A DNA stretch of 64,000 nt, taken from assembly GCF_035556095.1 (NCBI RefSeq), contig NZ_DATMFT010000016.1, positions 93,548-157,547 on the forward strand, read 5' to 3'. This document shows positions 51,228 through 59,564 of this stretch, piece after piece; positions within the stretch are counted from its first letter, which is position 1, and each line of letters begins with the position of its first letter. This stretch comes from Parapedobacter sp035556095 (GTDB lineage: Bacteria > Bacteroidota > Bacteroidia > Sphingobacteriales > Sphingobacteriaceae). A program made the translations under genes and the position numbers. Under the pieces are notes generated by a model that saw only the letters and a list, made by a program, of their open reading frames with translations, was not told the origin of the DNA and searched no databases.

Positions 51228-51566
51228 CTAAAAACAATGATTTGCTACGGGGTTAACGCTATACAATAATACGTCTGTGACACGCTCGCCGGCTGCGAGT
51301 TGAGCGAGCGGTCGTTCAAAAGAAGCCTGAAAGGTGATTGAACGATATGTTCGTAGAACACGAGTGCTGGCGGGATTATTGCCAACGCCTTGGCGATGTG
51401 TAATGGCTAAAGCAATAATCATGACAGCAACGAAGCCCGAGCGATGGCGCAGGCGAGCAAAATTATGAAAAGCGATTGGATTCATTACGTGGTTGAAGCA
51501 TGAAACCTTGTAATGGATACAAAGGCAGCTTTTATGGAGAGCAACTTTGCACCAATCATAAGGCAT
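51228..51566 (-). other. Unexplained segment near the left end, with a doubtful 112-codon frame
   Basis: This stretch is less AT-rich than its surroundings. A minus-strand frame of 112 codons begins 'MPYDWCKVALHKSCLCIHYK' and has no signal peptide, family or upstream gene. On the minus strand, inverted repeats such as GCTCGC/GCGAGC are frequent, which would also fit a structured RNA or an origin-like region. I cannot decide between a real small gene, a fossil and a non-coding element, and give it low weight as a CDS. Confidence 0.25.
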
Positions 51567-51697
51567 GACAAATTATTTACCGTAGGTTAGACAGTAAGAC
51601 CGAATGTGCTTTGTAAAAGCTTATTCGGGATCGCTGTCGTAAATTTGGCCATGACTTATGTAGGTGCTTAGGCGCTCGAAATGCCTTATTACCTGTT

Positions 51698-52567
51698 TCA
51701 AATATCCTTGCCTTCGAAAAGTTTAATTGTAGAATGAGGTTCAATTGTTATTTCGAGTACATCTTCTGATTTAAAAATATGGGTTTGATTATTACTCTTG
51801 TCATAAAGAAGAATGTAATTTTTTGTTCTATTTAAGTATCTAAGGTTATTATCCGTTGAGATAGTGCGGTCTGCAAATCTTAGTGTATACTTATCCGGAT
51901 TTTTGGAGGTTAAAGCTAAGCCTTGAGGCAAGACAATAAAGTAAATATAAAGACAACAGGTAATCATAATAATACACATCGAACCGTTCGTTTTAGAAAA
52001 CAATTCCTGTCCATCTCTTTTCCGCTTATTCAAGGTTTTGAAATAACTAACCATTCCAAACAGAAAAAACACAAACCCGATTAGCAAAAACAAAAAGGCT
52101 ATTGAATGCCCAATTGAATTTAAAAGGAAATGTTGTAACCCTTCGGTATAATTTCCAAAAATGTTTTTCCGTATCCCAAAAATATAATAAAGCAACGTGG
52201 CGGAATATAGCAAATAAGGTGTAGAGTGTCTGTAATTATACCCGCTGTCATATTTGGGTGTCGATAAATAAAATAGAAGAAAAATTAGCAAGCCGAAAGC
52301 AAATGGCATAAGGCTCAATATCGTTTCAAAAAACCACAATGTAAAAATCTCCCCAAAATCGATATATTTTGTAATTGAAACTCCGAAGCTCTCGTAATAT
52401 ACGAATGATCTTATCATTCCGAGAATCACAAATGAACCGGATACAATTGGAATAAAACTTGTTATTCTTGAAATAGAAAAATTGTTTAAACTCTGATCTG
52501 GTTGATTGTACGAGTCAAAACGTTTAGTTGTTTTAAACGTTACCAAGTTTTTTCTTTTGCCTTGCAT
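51698..52567 (-). CDS. Membrane protein of unknown function (element cargo)
   Basis: The 289-residue protein has a basic, polar N-terminus ('MQGKRKNLVTFKTTKRFDSY') and about five hydrophobic helices between residues 33 and 225. A soluble C-terminal tail of some 70 residues includes 'DRTISTDNNLRYLNRTKNYI' and 'EDVLEITIEPHSTIKLFEG'. I recognise no family. It is strongly AT-rich and divergent from the next gene, with 164 bp between the starts. The position at the element's edge, away from the integrase, is where cargo such as defence genes is often found. Confidence 0.6.
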   Translation of the reverse strand: MQGKRKNLVTFKTTKRFDSYNQPDQSLNNFSISRITSFIPIVSGSFVILGMIRSFVYYESFGVSITKYIDFGEIFTLWFFETILSLMPFAFGLLIFLLFYLSTPKYDSGYNYRHSTPYLLYSATLLYYIFGIRKNIFGNYTEGLQHFLLNSIGHSIAFLFLLIGFVFFLFGMVSYFKTLNKRKRDGQELFSKTNGSMCIIMITCCLYIYFIVLPQGLALTSKNPDKYTLRFADRTISTDNNLRYLNRTKNYILLYDKSNNQTHIFKSEDVLEITIEPHSTIKLFEGKDI

Positions 52568-52731
52568 ATTTGGCTATGATAAATTGCTTTGGTTAATCTG
52601 GCATGCATCCATTAAAGGATGTAATATATACATAATAGATTGATTAGGATGCAAATATTTTTTTTAACTTCTTGAAAATCGCATGCCTGGCCTTATGAAT
52701 TTGTATATTCGTAACCAATACTAAAGTTAAT

Positions 52732-53661
52732 ATGGACGTCAACTTAATTATCCCCTCTCTTCTTACCATAATTTTTGGGTTACCCTCTTTAATTGCTTAT
52801 TTCAAATCAAGAAAAACTCAAATTGTCTATTTAGAAGATGAAAACATTAATCTTTTTGATACTGCTGCAAATCGGTTTGCAAAGCTAACTATCCAGTACG
52901 ATAATATAACTGTTGATAATAAGTTGTATTTACTTAGAGGGGTAATTATCTGTAATGGCAACTCTGATATAACAGAGAAACGCAGCTGTATTGGTCTATC
53001 TCTTGAAGAAGGTGGCAAATGGCTTGATTTTAGTGTCATTTCCCGCAGTAAAGGACTGGATGTCCAACACAATATAAACAACGACTTACTTGAAATTAAT
53101 TTAGGGCTTTTTAAAAGAAACGAATATTTCAAGTTCGAGGGTATTTTTAATGCTAGGAATCCAAAATTTTTGTTTCACCACCGGATACCCAATGTACCCA
53201 AAATCAAAAAACTATACAAAAAAGCTATTAATAGAAACCTCTTTTCCTTTTTACCAGTCATAATATCGATAATACCACTGGTGTTTTCATATATTGGATT
53301 AAGCCGGGTTAGTGAGTTCAATATAATACCATATAACGCTAAGACTAACGAACTAATAGACAAGGAAATTTTGTACATAGCCAAAGATTTTACCCCTATT
53401 CTTACCAGTTTAAACAAAAATATGAACGGAGTTCTATTGCCATTTAGAAATTCCAGAAATTACGATGTGACCATCGCATTTAAAGATTCTAAAACCGGTG
53501 AACAGAAAGAGATTAAGACAATTATGTATTTCCGAAAGAATTTCGAATGGGCGCTTTTCGTATCTTTTAGTATACTTATGCTGTTTATTATATTTTACTT
53601 TTATTCTTTTATCATGTTTCTTTTTACACAAAGGAAATTTCTAAAATACCTGAATGAATAA
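52732..53661 (+). CDS. Membrane protein of unknown function, divergent partner (element cargo)
   Basis: The 309-residue protein starts with a hydrophobic helix (residues about 4-24). It has a beta-rich domain at about 30-155 ('KLYLLRGVIICNGNSDITEK', 'KRNEYFKFEGIF') that looks like an immunoglobulin-type or sandwich fold. A second helix follows at about 172-192, then a small soluble segment, and a last hydrophobic helix pair at about 277-300. No family is recognised. It is the only plus-strand gene in the element. It may act with the divergent membrane protein upstream, but the link is only positional. Confidence 0.6.
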   Translation: MDVNLIIPSLLTIIFGLPSLIAYFKSRKTQIVYLEDENINLFDTAANRFAKLTIQYDNITVDNKLYLLRGVIICNGNSDITEKRSCIGLSLEEGGKWLDFSVISRSKGLDVQHNINNDLLEINLGLFKRNEYFKFEGIFNARNPKFLFHHRIPNVPKIKKLYKKAINRNLFSFLPVIISIIPLVFSYIGLSRVSEFNIIPYNAKTNELIDKEILYIAKDFTPILTSLNKNMNGVLLPFRNSRNYDVTIAFKDSKTGEQKEIKTIMYFRKNFEWALFVSFSILMLFIIFYFYSFIMFLFTQRKFLKYLNE

Positions 53662-53814
53662 GTTAATACCAGCGAGTATGACGCAAATGATTTGGTACGA
53701 AAATAGCATATCATTCCATAGAATCCTGTCTTATCATATAAGTACTAGTATACGCTCCGACACCGCGCAGAAACCCCGAAAGTTTCAAGCGCGAAGTGTT
53801 GGAGCGATTTTGTA

Positions 53815-54270
53815 TCACGGAATCAATCCGTTATCTGAAAAACTGTAACACCCCTCTGACGTCACTATCAAATGGTCAATCACGTCTATGTCAAACAGTT
53901 TTGCAGCATCGATGATTTTTTGGGTCAAAGCAATATCCTGTCTGCTTGGGGTAGGTTCTCCGGATGGGTGATTATGAGCAAGAATAATTTCCGTTGCTCT
54001 TGCTTTCAGTGCTGCGGCAATGACAACCTTAACATCGACTGAAACCTCCATCAGACCACCCAGCGATATATCGATTATGCCAAGCACACGTTTCGCATTG
54101 TTCAACAGGATGACCTTGAACTCTTCCAAAAACTGCATTATTTCTTCATCCCAATGCTGTTTTAACATTTCGTAGGCTTGGGTTGACCTTGTGATTTTTG
54201 GACGTTCAGACGGCTTAAAATGCGGCTGATACGTCAATTTGATTTCTGAAACTTTGAATAATGAATTCAT
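53815..54270 (-). CDS. RadC-like JAB/MPN domain protein
   Basis: A 151-residue protein of the RadC family. The metal-binding JAMM-like motif is complete: 'IILAHNHPSGEPTPSRQD', with two His and an Asp, plus the upstream Glu in 'GLMEVSVD'. The end 'GIDVIDHLIVTSEGCYSFSD' (close to the family consensus) is also typical. Full-length RadC is about 220 residues; the N-terminal helix-hairpin-helix is missing, as in the short forms carried by many mobile elements. Despite the name, a DNA repair role is not established. Confidence 0.9.
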   Translation of the reverse strand: MNSLFKVSEIKLTYQPHFKPSERPKITRSTQAYEMLKQHWDEEIMQFLEEFKVILLNNAKRVLGIIDISLGGLMEVSVDVKVVIAAALKARATEIILAHNHPSGEPTPSRQDIALTQKIIDAAKLFDIDVIDHLIVTSEGCYSFSDNGLIP

Positions 54271-54311
54271 ACCTTGTAAAATAAGTGTGTGAGTTATTAA
54301 AAATTAGAGCA

Positions 54312-54340
54312 TAAAAAAAGCCCACCGAAATGGTGAGCTT
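54312..54340 (-). terminator. Rho-independent terminator upstream of the RadC-like gene
   Basis: On the minus strand AAGCTCACC and GGTGGGCTT pair (one mismatch) around a short loop and are followed by seven T. It ends the transcript of the lipoprotein genes to its right and separates them from the RadC-like gene. Confidence 0.75.
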
Positions 54341-54369
54341 AAGGCTTCTGACAACATGCGCTTGGCTTA

Positions 54370-54567
54370 CTATTTTTTGTCGCCAAATATGCTGTGATAC
54401 AGGAAAACTAAAAGAACGACGATACCGCAAACAATGGCAATTGCTGCACTGGCTCCTGCTGCGAAAACACCCAGTGTCATAATCGATTCACACGAAGAGA
54501 AAAGTAAGACAAGTAGGAATCCGGAGACCATTAATGAAAGCTTTTTACTTTTATTGTGACTTTTCAT
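54370..54567 (-). CDS. Small lipoprotein with a transmembrane tail
   Basis: The frame extends to 54627, but Met 54567 (MKSHNKSKKLSLMVSGFLLV) gives a 65-residue protein with a lipoprotein signal ending 'LLFSSC'. A second hydrophobic stretch 'AIAIVCGIVVLLVFLYHSIF' follows, with a short basic/acidic tail. Small proteins of this type accompany mobile elements in Bacteroidota; the role is unknown. Confidence 0.55.
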   Translation of the reverse strand: MKSHNKSKKLSLMVSGFLLVLLFSSCESIMTLGVFAAGASAAIAIVCGIVVLLVFLYHSIFGDKK

Positions 54568-54577
54568 TTTCGGTGTT

Positions 54578-55015
54578 TTATTTATGACGGGATTCATGGA
54601 TAACCAATGCCGCGTCATACAGGTCACTAAAGGAAACGTCTCTGTCTTTCACTTTTTTGGCTAATCGAGCGGCTTCATTTGGGTCTATGGATTTTACATA
54701 TCTCAAACCCTCTTCATAATCAAAGAAGATTTTGAACCCATATGTATCTCCCTCTGATATAAACGTCGCGACGTAAAACTTTCTTCCAACATTATCTTGG
54801 AATGACGGGTCTTCGGCTAAGAAAATCGCAGTTCTATTTTCTTCAATGGCTTTTTCAACCGGATAATATTCAAGACCAGTTTCAGCTTCGATTCTAGCTT
54901 TTTTTTCTTCCTCGCTTTCTTTAATCGTGTTACCACAATTAATAGCCAATATTGGTGCAACAACAATAAACATATATTTGCCCAACGCCAATAAATCCAG
55001 ATTAGAAATTTTCAT
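54578..55015 (-). CDS. Putative lipoprotein of unknown function
   Basis: Met 55015 (MKISNLDLLALGKYMFIVVA) is preferred over the longer frame to 55042 because it starts a signal ending 'ILAINCGN'. The mature 120 residues are soluble and charged, with 'AIEENRTAIFLAEDPSFQDN' and a C-terminal helical region 'EAARLAKKVKDRDVSFSDLY'. No family recognised. It lies just upstream of the small lipoprotein on the same strand, 10 bp from it. Confidence 0.55.
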   Translation of the reverse strand: MKISNLDLLALGKYMFIVVAPILAINCGNTIKESEEEKKARIEAETGLEYYPVEKAIEENRTAIFLAEDPSFQDNVGRKFYVATFISEGDTYGFKIFFDYEEGLRYVKSIDPNEAARLAKKVKDRDVSFSDLYDAALVIHESRHK

Positions 55016-55032
55016 AATGTCTGAAGCTATTG

Positions 55033-55785
55033 TTAATCGCATTCGTAACCGACTGCCGCATTATAGCTGCTGTATCCCTCGGGAGCATCGGCCTTTATCC
55101 TTGTCGCTTTTCCATCGCTTCCCGTTTCATATGATAGGGTAGCATTATCAGCCGACGCAATCCTGTTCGTTGGCAGCTTACCGAAATATCCGGTTTCATA
55201 TAGCGCATATTCAACGCCCCAAAACGAAACATCACCGAACGGCTCTGCTAAATAGGATGTGAATGGCTGATAAACTTTCCCTGCATCATAGGCAATCGTT
55301 CTGCTATCAGACGAATCGAAGCTATTGTCGATATTTACTTCGGTCAGATTGCCATTACTGTATGTAATATTGACATTGGACGTACCGTGGTCATATTCAA
55401 CCTCGAATTGCTTAAGGTAACCGTTATCGTAGGTAAACGTCTTATCTCCACCGAAATCTCCGGTTGCACTGGTAATCAATCCTGAACCATTTACGGTAAA
55501 TTCATATTCAGCATCCAATTCCCCGTCGTAGTATTCCATTACGGTGATTTTACTCGATTGGTAGGTGAAATCGGCAACATAGTCATCTCCGCCATCATTT
55601 GAAATGATTTTTACGATACGGCTTTGACTGTCATATTCAAACGCAGTGTTGCCATCATACATCGCACTTGCCCCAAGCGTGGTTACCCTGCATTCCTTTT
55701 CGACTTGTGGGTTGTCGTCACCGTCTTTTGAACATGCACCGAACATTACGGCTGCTGCCGTCATCAACATAAACACTTTTTTCAT
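55033..55785 (-). CDS. DUF4595-like (YD-repeat-style) lipoprotein
   Basis: The start at Met 55785 (MKKVFMLMTAAAVMFGACSK) gives a lipobox 'MFGAC'; earlier Met codons at 55791 and 55818 are in frame. The mature protein consists of short repeated beta hairpins such as 'AFEYDSQSRIVKIISND', 'FTYQSSKITVMEY', 'KTFTYDNGYLKQFEVEYD' and 'ITYSNGNLTEVNI', resembling the DUF4595/YD-repeat lipoproteins common in Bacteroidota. The role is unknown; surface exposure is likely. Confidence 0.7.
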   Translation of the reverse strand: MKKVFMLMTAAAVMFGACSKDGDDNPQVEKECRVTTLGASAMYDGNTAFEYDSQSRIVKIISNDGGDDYVADFTYQSSKITVMEYYDGELDAEYEFTVNGSGLITSATGDFGGDKTFTYDNGYLKQFEVEYDHGTSNVNITYSNGNLTEVNIDNSFDSSDSRTIAYDAGKVYQPFTSYLAEPFGDVSFWGVEYALYETGYFGKLPTNRIASADNATLSYETGSDGKATRIKADAPEGYSSYNAAVGYECD

Positions 55786-55846
55786 ATACATTTTTTGTTT
55801 AATACCGCAAAGCCCCATTGCGGAAGATTAGTAATTAACATTTGAG

Positions 55847-55868
55847 GAAGCATCGGGACTAATGCTTC
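55847..55868. repeat. Hairpin between two element genes
   Basis: GAAGCAT and ATGCTTC pair across an 8-base loop downstream of the 55881 gene. On the plus strand a run of six T follows at some distance; on the minus strand no T-run is seen, so its role as a terminator is uncertain. Confidence 0.35.
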
Positions 55869-55880
55869 GGTTGGCCTTTT

Positions 55881-56543
55881 TTATAGTGAAAATGAAGAAT
55901 CAGCCTTAGCCTTTCTCATATACACGTTTTCCAAATAGTCGATAACTGACGGTGATTTTATAGCCCTATGAATGGCCAATTTCCTTTCTTCGATTTCCGG
56001 ATAATGCTTGGTAAACAGAAACAAAAAGGCATCGAGCAACTCCGTATATGCTTTACCAAGTTTGCGGGGGTCATAACAATCCACTTCCTCGGGGTCACGT
56101 ATTTCACGGTCATCGTATTTAAACCTCGTGTTATCAATATTGAAGTCGAAACGGAGATTCTTGTAGGGATTCATTTTCTCAATCTCCCGCAGGATGTAGT
56201 CGCCTATTGTAGGCAAATGTTGTTTCGAAAATGAAACGAGAGTATCCCTTGAGAATACTTCAAGTGCATTATTCAATACGTAATCTATGAGTTCTGCGCA
56301 TTTATGGTATCGACAAAATCCGCTATCGCGTTTCTCATCTTTACTCAATTCCCCGTAATCGCCGTCAATAAGGTCTTGCATTCGCGCCTCCACCTCCCAA
56401 TCACTTTCGTGCTTAGGTGTAGTGCTGTTTGCTGGAATGCAATCGTCATCGAAATCAATGTCATCCAGTTCGCTTAATTCTTCGCTTTCTGTTGGTGCCT
56501 CGTGTTTTTTACGGGTGCTAAAAAGTCTTAGTATTTTTTCCAT
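55881..56543 (-). CDS. Acidic protein of unknown function (element cargo)
   Basis: The 220-residue protein has a basic N-terminus (MEKILRLFSTRKKHEAP) followed by a very acidic stretch ('ESEELSELDDIDFDDDC'), then a mostly helical body with 'FCRYHKCAELIDYVLNNALE' and 'CYDPRKLGKAYTELLDAFLF'. No signal peptide, no recognised family. Upstream is the 1-kb non-coding region with a candidate structured RNA and a minus-strand -7 element, so the gene may have a long regulated leader of about 390 nt. Confidence 0.6.
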   Translation of the reverse strand: MEKILRLFSTRKKHEAPTESEELSELDDIDFDDDCIPANSTTPKHESDWEVEARMQDLIDGDYGELSKDEKRDSGFCRYHKCAELIDYVLNNALEVFSRDTLVSFSKQHLPTIGDYILREIEKMNPYKNLRFDFNIDNTRFKYDDREIRDPEEVDCYDPRKLGKAYTELLDAFLFLFTKHYPEIEERKLAIHRAIKSPSVIDYLENVYMRKAKADSSFSL

Positions 56544-56727
56544 TTTAAGTATTGTTATTAAGGTTAGTATTATTCATTCCGGTGTCAATTGCAACTGCTG
56601 GGCTTTGCAAAAGTAGGCTCGATATAAATCGTGGCTTTACGGTAATCCGTAATTGATTGCGTTATCGTTATCATGATAAAATGGCTTTGGTTACCGCTTG
56701 TCCCGACACGGCAGGTTTATAAATACA

Positions 56728-56880
56728 AAAGCGTGGAACTTAAACCATGTCCGCTCGAGAGGTACCTAGGAGAACCCAACACGACGAACAGGTTAAGCCC
56801 ACGCTTTCGCATGGGCGTTAACTCTATCCGTCCTCTTCGTGTTTAGAAATTTCCTAGGTTTCCTCGTAGAGAGAACTTTT
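56728..56880 (-). ncRNA. Candidate structured RNA or structured 5' leader
   Basis: The strand is inferred from a -7 element at 56944-56951. A long stem joins 56728-56745 with 56791-56807 (17 or so pairs with a few gaps). A second hairpin has GCCCA/TGGGC arms at about 56797-56816 with a TTTC loop. An alternative pairing is possible between the region 56764-56785 (with CCTAGG) and 56837-56865 (also with CCTAGG and a Cys-free stretch matching AACACGA). The two pairings overlap and would exclude each other, as in a switch. No match to a known RNA class is claimed. Confidence 0.4.
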
Positions 56881-56943
56881 AGCTAACGCTTATATTTTTA
56901 TTTCTATGTAATCTATCCTATACGCTAATCGTTTGGTGTACTG

Positions 56944-56951
56944 CAAAGGTA
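56944..56951 (-). promoter_or_regulatory. Minus-strand -7 element before the structured region
   Basis: On the minus strand the sequence reads TACCTTTG, an exact TAnnTTTG match. The RNA would start near 56940 and run through the structured region towards the 220-residue gene. No -33 TTG at the normal distance was seen. Confidence 0.4.
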
Positions 56952-57434
56952 CCCAATAAAATAATCCGAAGGATATGTGAAGTTTCAATTAACCAAAACA
57001 CCTTATAAATGAATAGGATAAGGCTTGGTTGAAAAAACTCGATTCCCTTTTCTTTACGAGGTCAAATACGCTAATAGAAGCGATAAAATTATTTTGATTA
57101 TCGGCACGGGAAGCATTAACCTCTATATTATTCATTTCTCGCAGTCGTTTGGCTCGGGGATTACGCTATTACACCATTGAGGCTTGACTTATATATAAAA
57201 AAATAATTTTTTTTCAGGCCAATGCATCACTGTAGACCTATTTTGATGACTTTCAATTTTTTAGCATTTTAATGCGTTTTCCTGCTCTGTAAGTGTAACT
57301 GGCATAATGTTATGGCCTATCGTAAATAGCATAGCTTAACGTATTATATGGCTTAACTGGGAGCGTTTAATTCGGGTGGTGCGAAATCTGAAAACGGCCG
57401 TGATTGTCAGGTAATCGGTGAACTGCCAAGTGCC

Positions 57435-57470
57435 GGACATAAAAAATGTCCTCCAAAACCAGTTTGGAGG
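57435..57470 (-). terminator. Terminator of the helicase-like gene
   Basis: On the minus strand CCTCCAAA and TTTGGAGG pair across a 5-base loop, followed by ACATTTTTTATG. It lies about 100 bp after the stop at 57568. Confidence 0.72.
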
Positions 57471-57567
57471 GCAATCAAAAAATTATCTTCTTATTTTTTT
57501 ACCAAAACTGCATGTTTTTACCTTTACTATACAGCCCTATTTTTCATGCAATTTTTGTCAAACTTTC

Positions 57568-59454
57568 TCAAAGCTGATTTTCCATCAATGTCAACATCGG
57601 TTTCTTGCCTGTAATTATAAAGCCGCTTTCATTTTTTCCGGCAGCGTTTTTTCTTGATGTTTGAGAAACTTCAAACCAATTCCTAATATGGGTTGCAGTA
57701 GCTGTCCTTTTGATTAACCTTTGGTTTCTGCCAACATCCTTTATGTCCAACTCATCATAAAGCCTTTGTAATACCGCTTTAATCTCGATGTTCGAATAAA
57801 ATTGCGATACAGAAAAGGCATCATTTACAAGCATCATCAGTTTTTCTTCGGTCTGTGCTGCCGAGGCTAAAATCATGGCTTTTTTGATATTCGATTGGGA
57901 ATAGCCAAGTACTCTTATGTTATCGATTCCCAATGTCTCATATATCCGGCATTCATCGGGATATAATTCCTGATATTTTTCCCATTCGGTTGTGCCAAAG
58001 TGAAACATATCCTTATCGAAATCCTGTTTGGCGGCATGGATTTTTGCAATCCGCTGTTCAAATCTTGCTTTGGCCGTCCTCCCGTTTGTAATATTCACTC
58101 TGTTTAAGTCGCCCACGTTTATCTCATGAGAAACAGGGATTGGCTCATAAAGGGTGTTCCGCCACTCCCTTTCAATATACCTTATGTGATTGTATATCTG
58201 GTTACTGTATAGTCCGTGTATAACTTGGTCACATTTATTGGGGTCGAAGCGGTATCTCCCGCCATTAATCCATACGGCAAAGCTGCCGACAAATCTTTTG
58301 ATGAAATCTGTTTGCGCCATACCTAATTCGAGAAATGCGTTAACGCCTTTGATAACATTCTGGAATAAATGGCTGAAATGGCCGTGTATCTTGTCGTATT
58401 CCTCAATATTTGCAACACTGCGGTGGTTAGTTACGTGGATAATTTGTTGTAGCTGTTCTGTATTACGTAACCGGCCGATGCATTGCACAAGCTGTTCTCT
58501 CACGGTGAGTAAGGTGTGTTTATGATGGATGTCCGTTACCATGACGAAAACCGTCTTTTCCTTGTCCTCCATATCCCAGCTTTCAAGATACTTGCTCGTA
58601 TAGAAATTCACTTTTTTATACTTCTCATCCTTACTCGGCAGGTTAGCGTTGAAAAACCGTTCTGCCTCTCCGAGTTTATCCTTATTCCTTTCGTTCTCTG
58701 CGCAGAATATATTGCAATCGGATAGACCCATAGCGTTTACTGTCTCGGCTATGCCCGTAACGGAGTTGTAGAATATGTGCAGGTTGCAGTCACTGTACTC
58801 ACGATTGGATATTATATAGCGCAAAGTGGCCGTCGGACTTTTCGAATCCACCAATGTCACAGTATTTAATGTCCGCTCATGAAACATGATATTATGGTAG
58901 TCCAGTTCTTGGAATCTCGGGTCACTGGGGATTATCGGTGTGGCCGAAATCAGTGCCTTGTTTTTGAAGTTCCAGAAATAGTCGAATACTTTCAGAATAT
59001 TCTCGCGGTAGCTTTCGATAATAAAAGAGTGCTGTTCATCGACCAAAAGGAAGTATGTTTCGGTGATTTCCTTAGTCATGCCCAATTCTTCCGCTGCAGC
59101 CATGACTTTGTCGAAACTTTCGGGTGTGACAAGAATTTTTTTATCTGGCACATCGCTTTGAAGATACGCTTTGATGTAATCCTTGCTATTGTGGTCTTCA
59201 TAGACCGGCAAAACGACCATACATCCTGCATCCGTATTCATCTTTTTACCCTTTTCAATGATGGCTGTCACCCTGTTCATGACAATGATACTTGGGCGTA
59301 ATGCTTCGAGTTCCATTGTTGTACCACCTATGCCTGTACGACCTTTGTCAATGAAAGCGTTGTTTGGGATTCTATTGTCCGTGAATGCGGCATCTAAGAA
59401 GCTTTTGATACTGATAGTATATGTTTCGGGTTTTTTGAATGGATTGTTCATCAT
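57568..59454 (-). CDS. SF2 helicase-like protein with aberrant Walker A
   Basis: The frame reaches 59490, but Met 59454 or 59451 (MMNNPFKKPETYTISIKSFL) is the likely start, giving about 628 residues. Superfamily 2 helicase motifs occur in order: motif I-like 'GRTGIGGTT' (38-46), motif II 'LLVDEQHSF' (DEQH at 139-142), motif III 'ISATPI' (SAT at 170-172) and motif VI 'QCIGRLR' (324-330). The Walker A Lys is replaced by Gly, which would normally cripple ATP binding, though the rest of the core is intact. The last 250 residues are an unrecognised helical domain. It resembles phage- and element-encoded helicase-like proteins. A role in element replication or in defence is possible; neither is shown. 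Confidence 0.65.
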   Translation of the reverse strand: MMNNPFKKPETYTISIKSFLDAAFTDNRIPNNAFIDKGRTGIGGTTMELEALRPSIIVMNRVTAIIEKGKKMNTDAGCMVVLPVYEDHNSKDYIKAYLQSDVPDKKILVTPESFDKVMAAAEELGMTKEITETYFLLVDEQHSFIIESYRENILKVFDYFWNFKNKALISATPIIPSDPRFQELDYHNIMFHERTLNTVTLVDSKSPTATLRYIISNREYSDCNLHIFYNSVTGIAETVNAMGLSDCNIFCAENERNKDKLGEAERFFNANLPSKDEKYKKVNFYTSKYLESWDMEDKEKTVFVMVTDIHHKHTLLTVREQLVQCIGRLRNTEQLQQIIHVTNHRSVANIEEYDKIHGHFSHLFQNVIKGVNAFLELGMAQTDFIKRFVGSFAVWINGGRYRFDPNKCDQVIHGLYSNQIYNHIRYIEREWRNTLYEPIPVSHEINVGDLNRVNITNGRTAKARFEQRIAKIHAAKQDFDKDMFHFGTTEWEKYQELYPDECRIYETLGIDNIRVLGYSQSNIKKAMILASAAQTEEKLMMLVNDAFSVSQFYSNIEIKAVLQRLYDELDIKDVGRNQRLIKRTATATHIRNWFEVSQTSRKNAAGKNESGFIITGKKPMLTLMENQL

Positions 59455-59525
59455 CCTGCTTTTTTGAGGCAATACACTGCCATACAGCAATGCTTTGCCG
59501 TTTTTTAGATAATAAATTAGTGTAA

Positions 59526-59552
59526 AAGCAAGGGGCGGATTGCCCCCTGCTT
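59526..59552 (-). terminator. Terminator of the 144-residue gene
   Basis: On the minus strand AAGCAGGGGGC and GCCCCTTGCTT pair around a 5-base loop (one bulge) and end in TTTT. It lies about 13 bp after the stop at 59565, separating this gene from the helicase-like gene downstream. Confidence 0.7.
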
Positions 59553-59564
59553 GTTGGTTTTGGG

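Larger units (their letters stand above)
56544..57567. other. 1-kb non-coding region inside the element
   Basis: No gene can be supported here. It contains a candidate structured RNA (56728-56880), a minus-strand promoter element (56944-56951) and the terminator of the helicase-like gene (57435-57470). The rest, especially 56960-57420, is AT-rich and shows nothing I recognise. Confidence 0.55.

Noticed and set aside
53654..53848. A 64-codon frame between the membrane protein and the RadC-like gene
   Set aside because: It overlaps both neighbours' ends, has no hydrophobic or conserved pattern, and no promoter.
56544..57567. A retron or group II intron in the 1-kb gap
   Set aside because: No reverse transcriptase or maturase is encoded nearby, and no intron-type domain V was seen.
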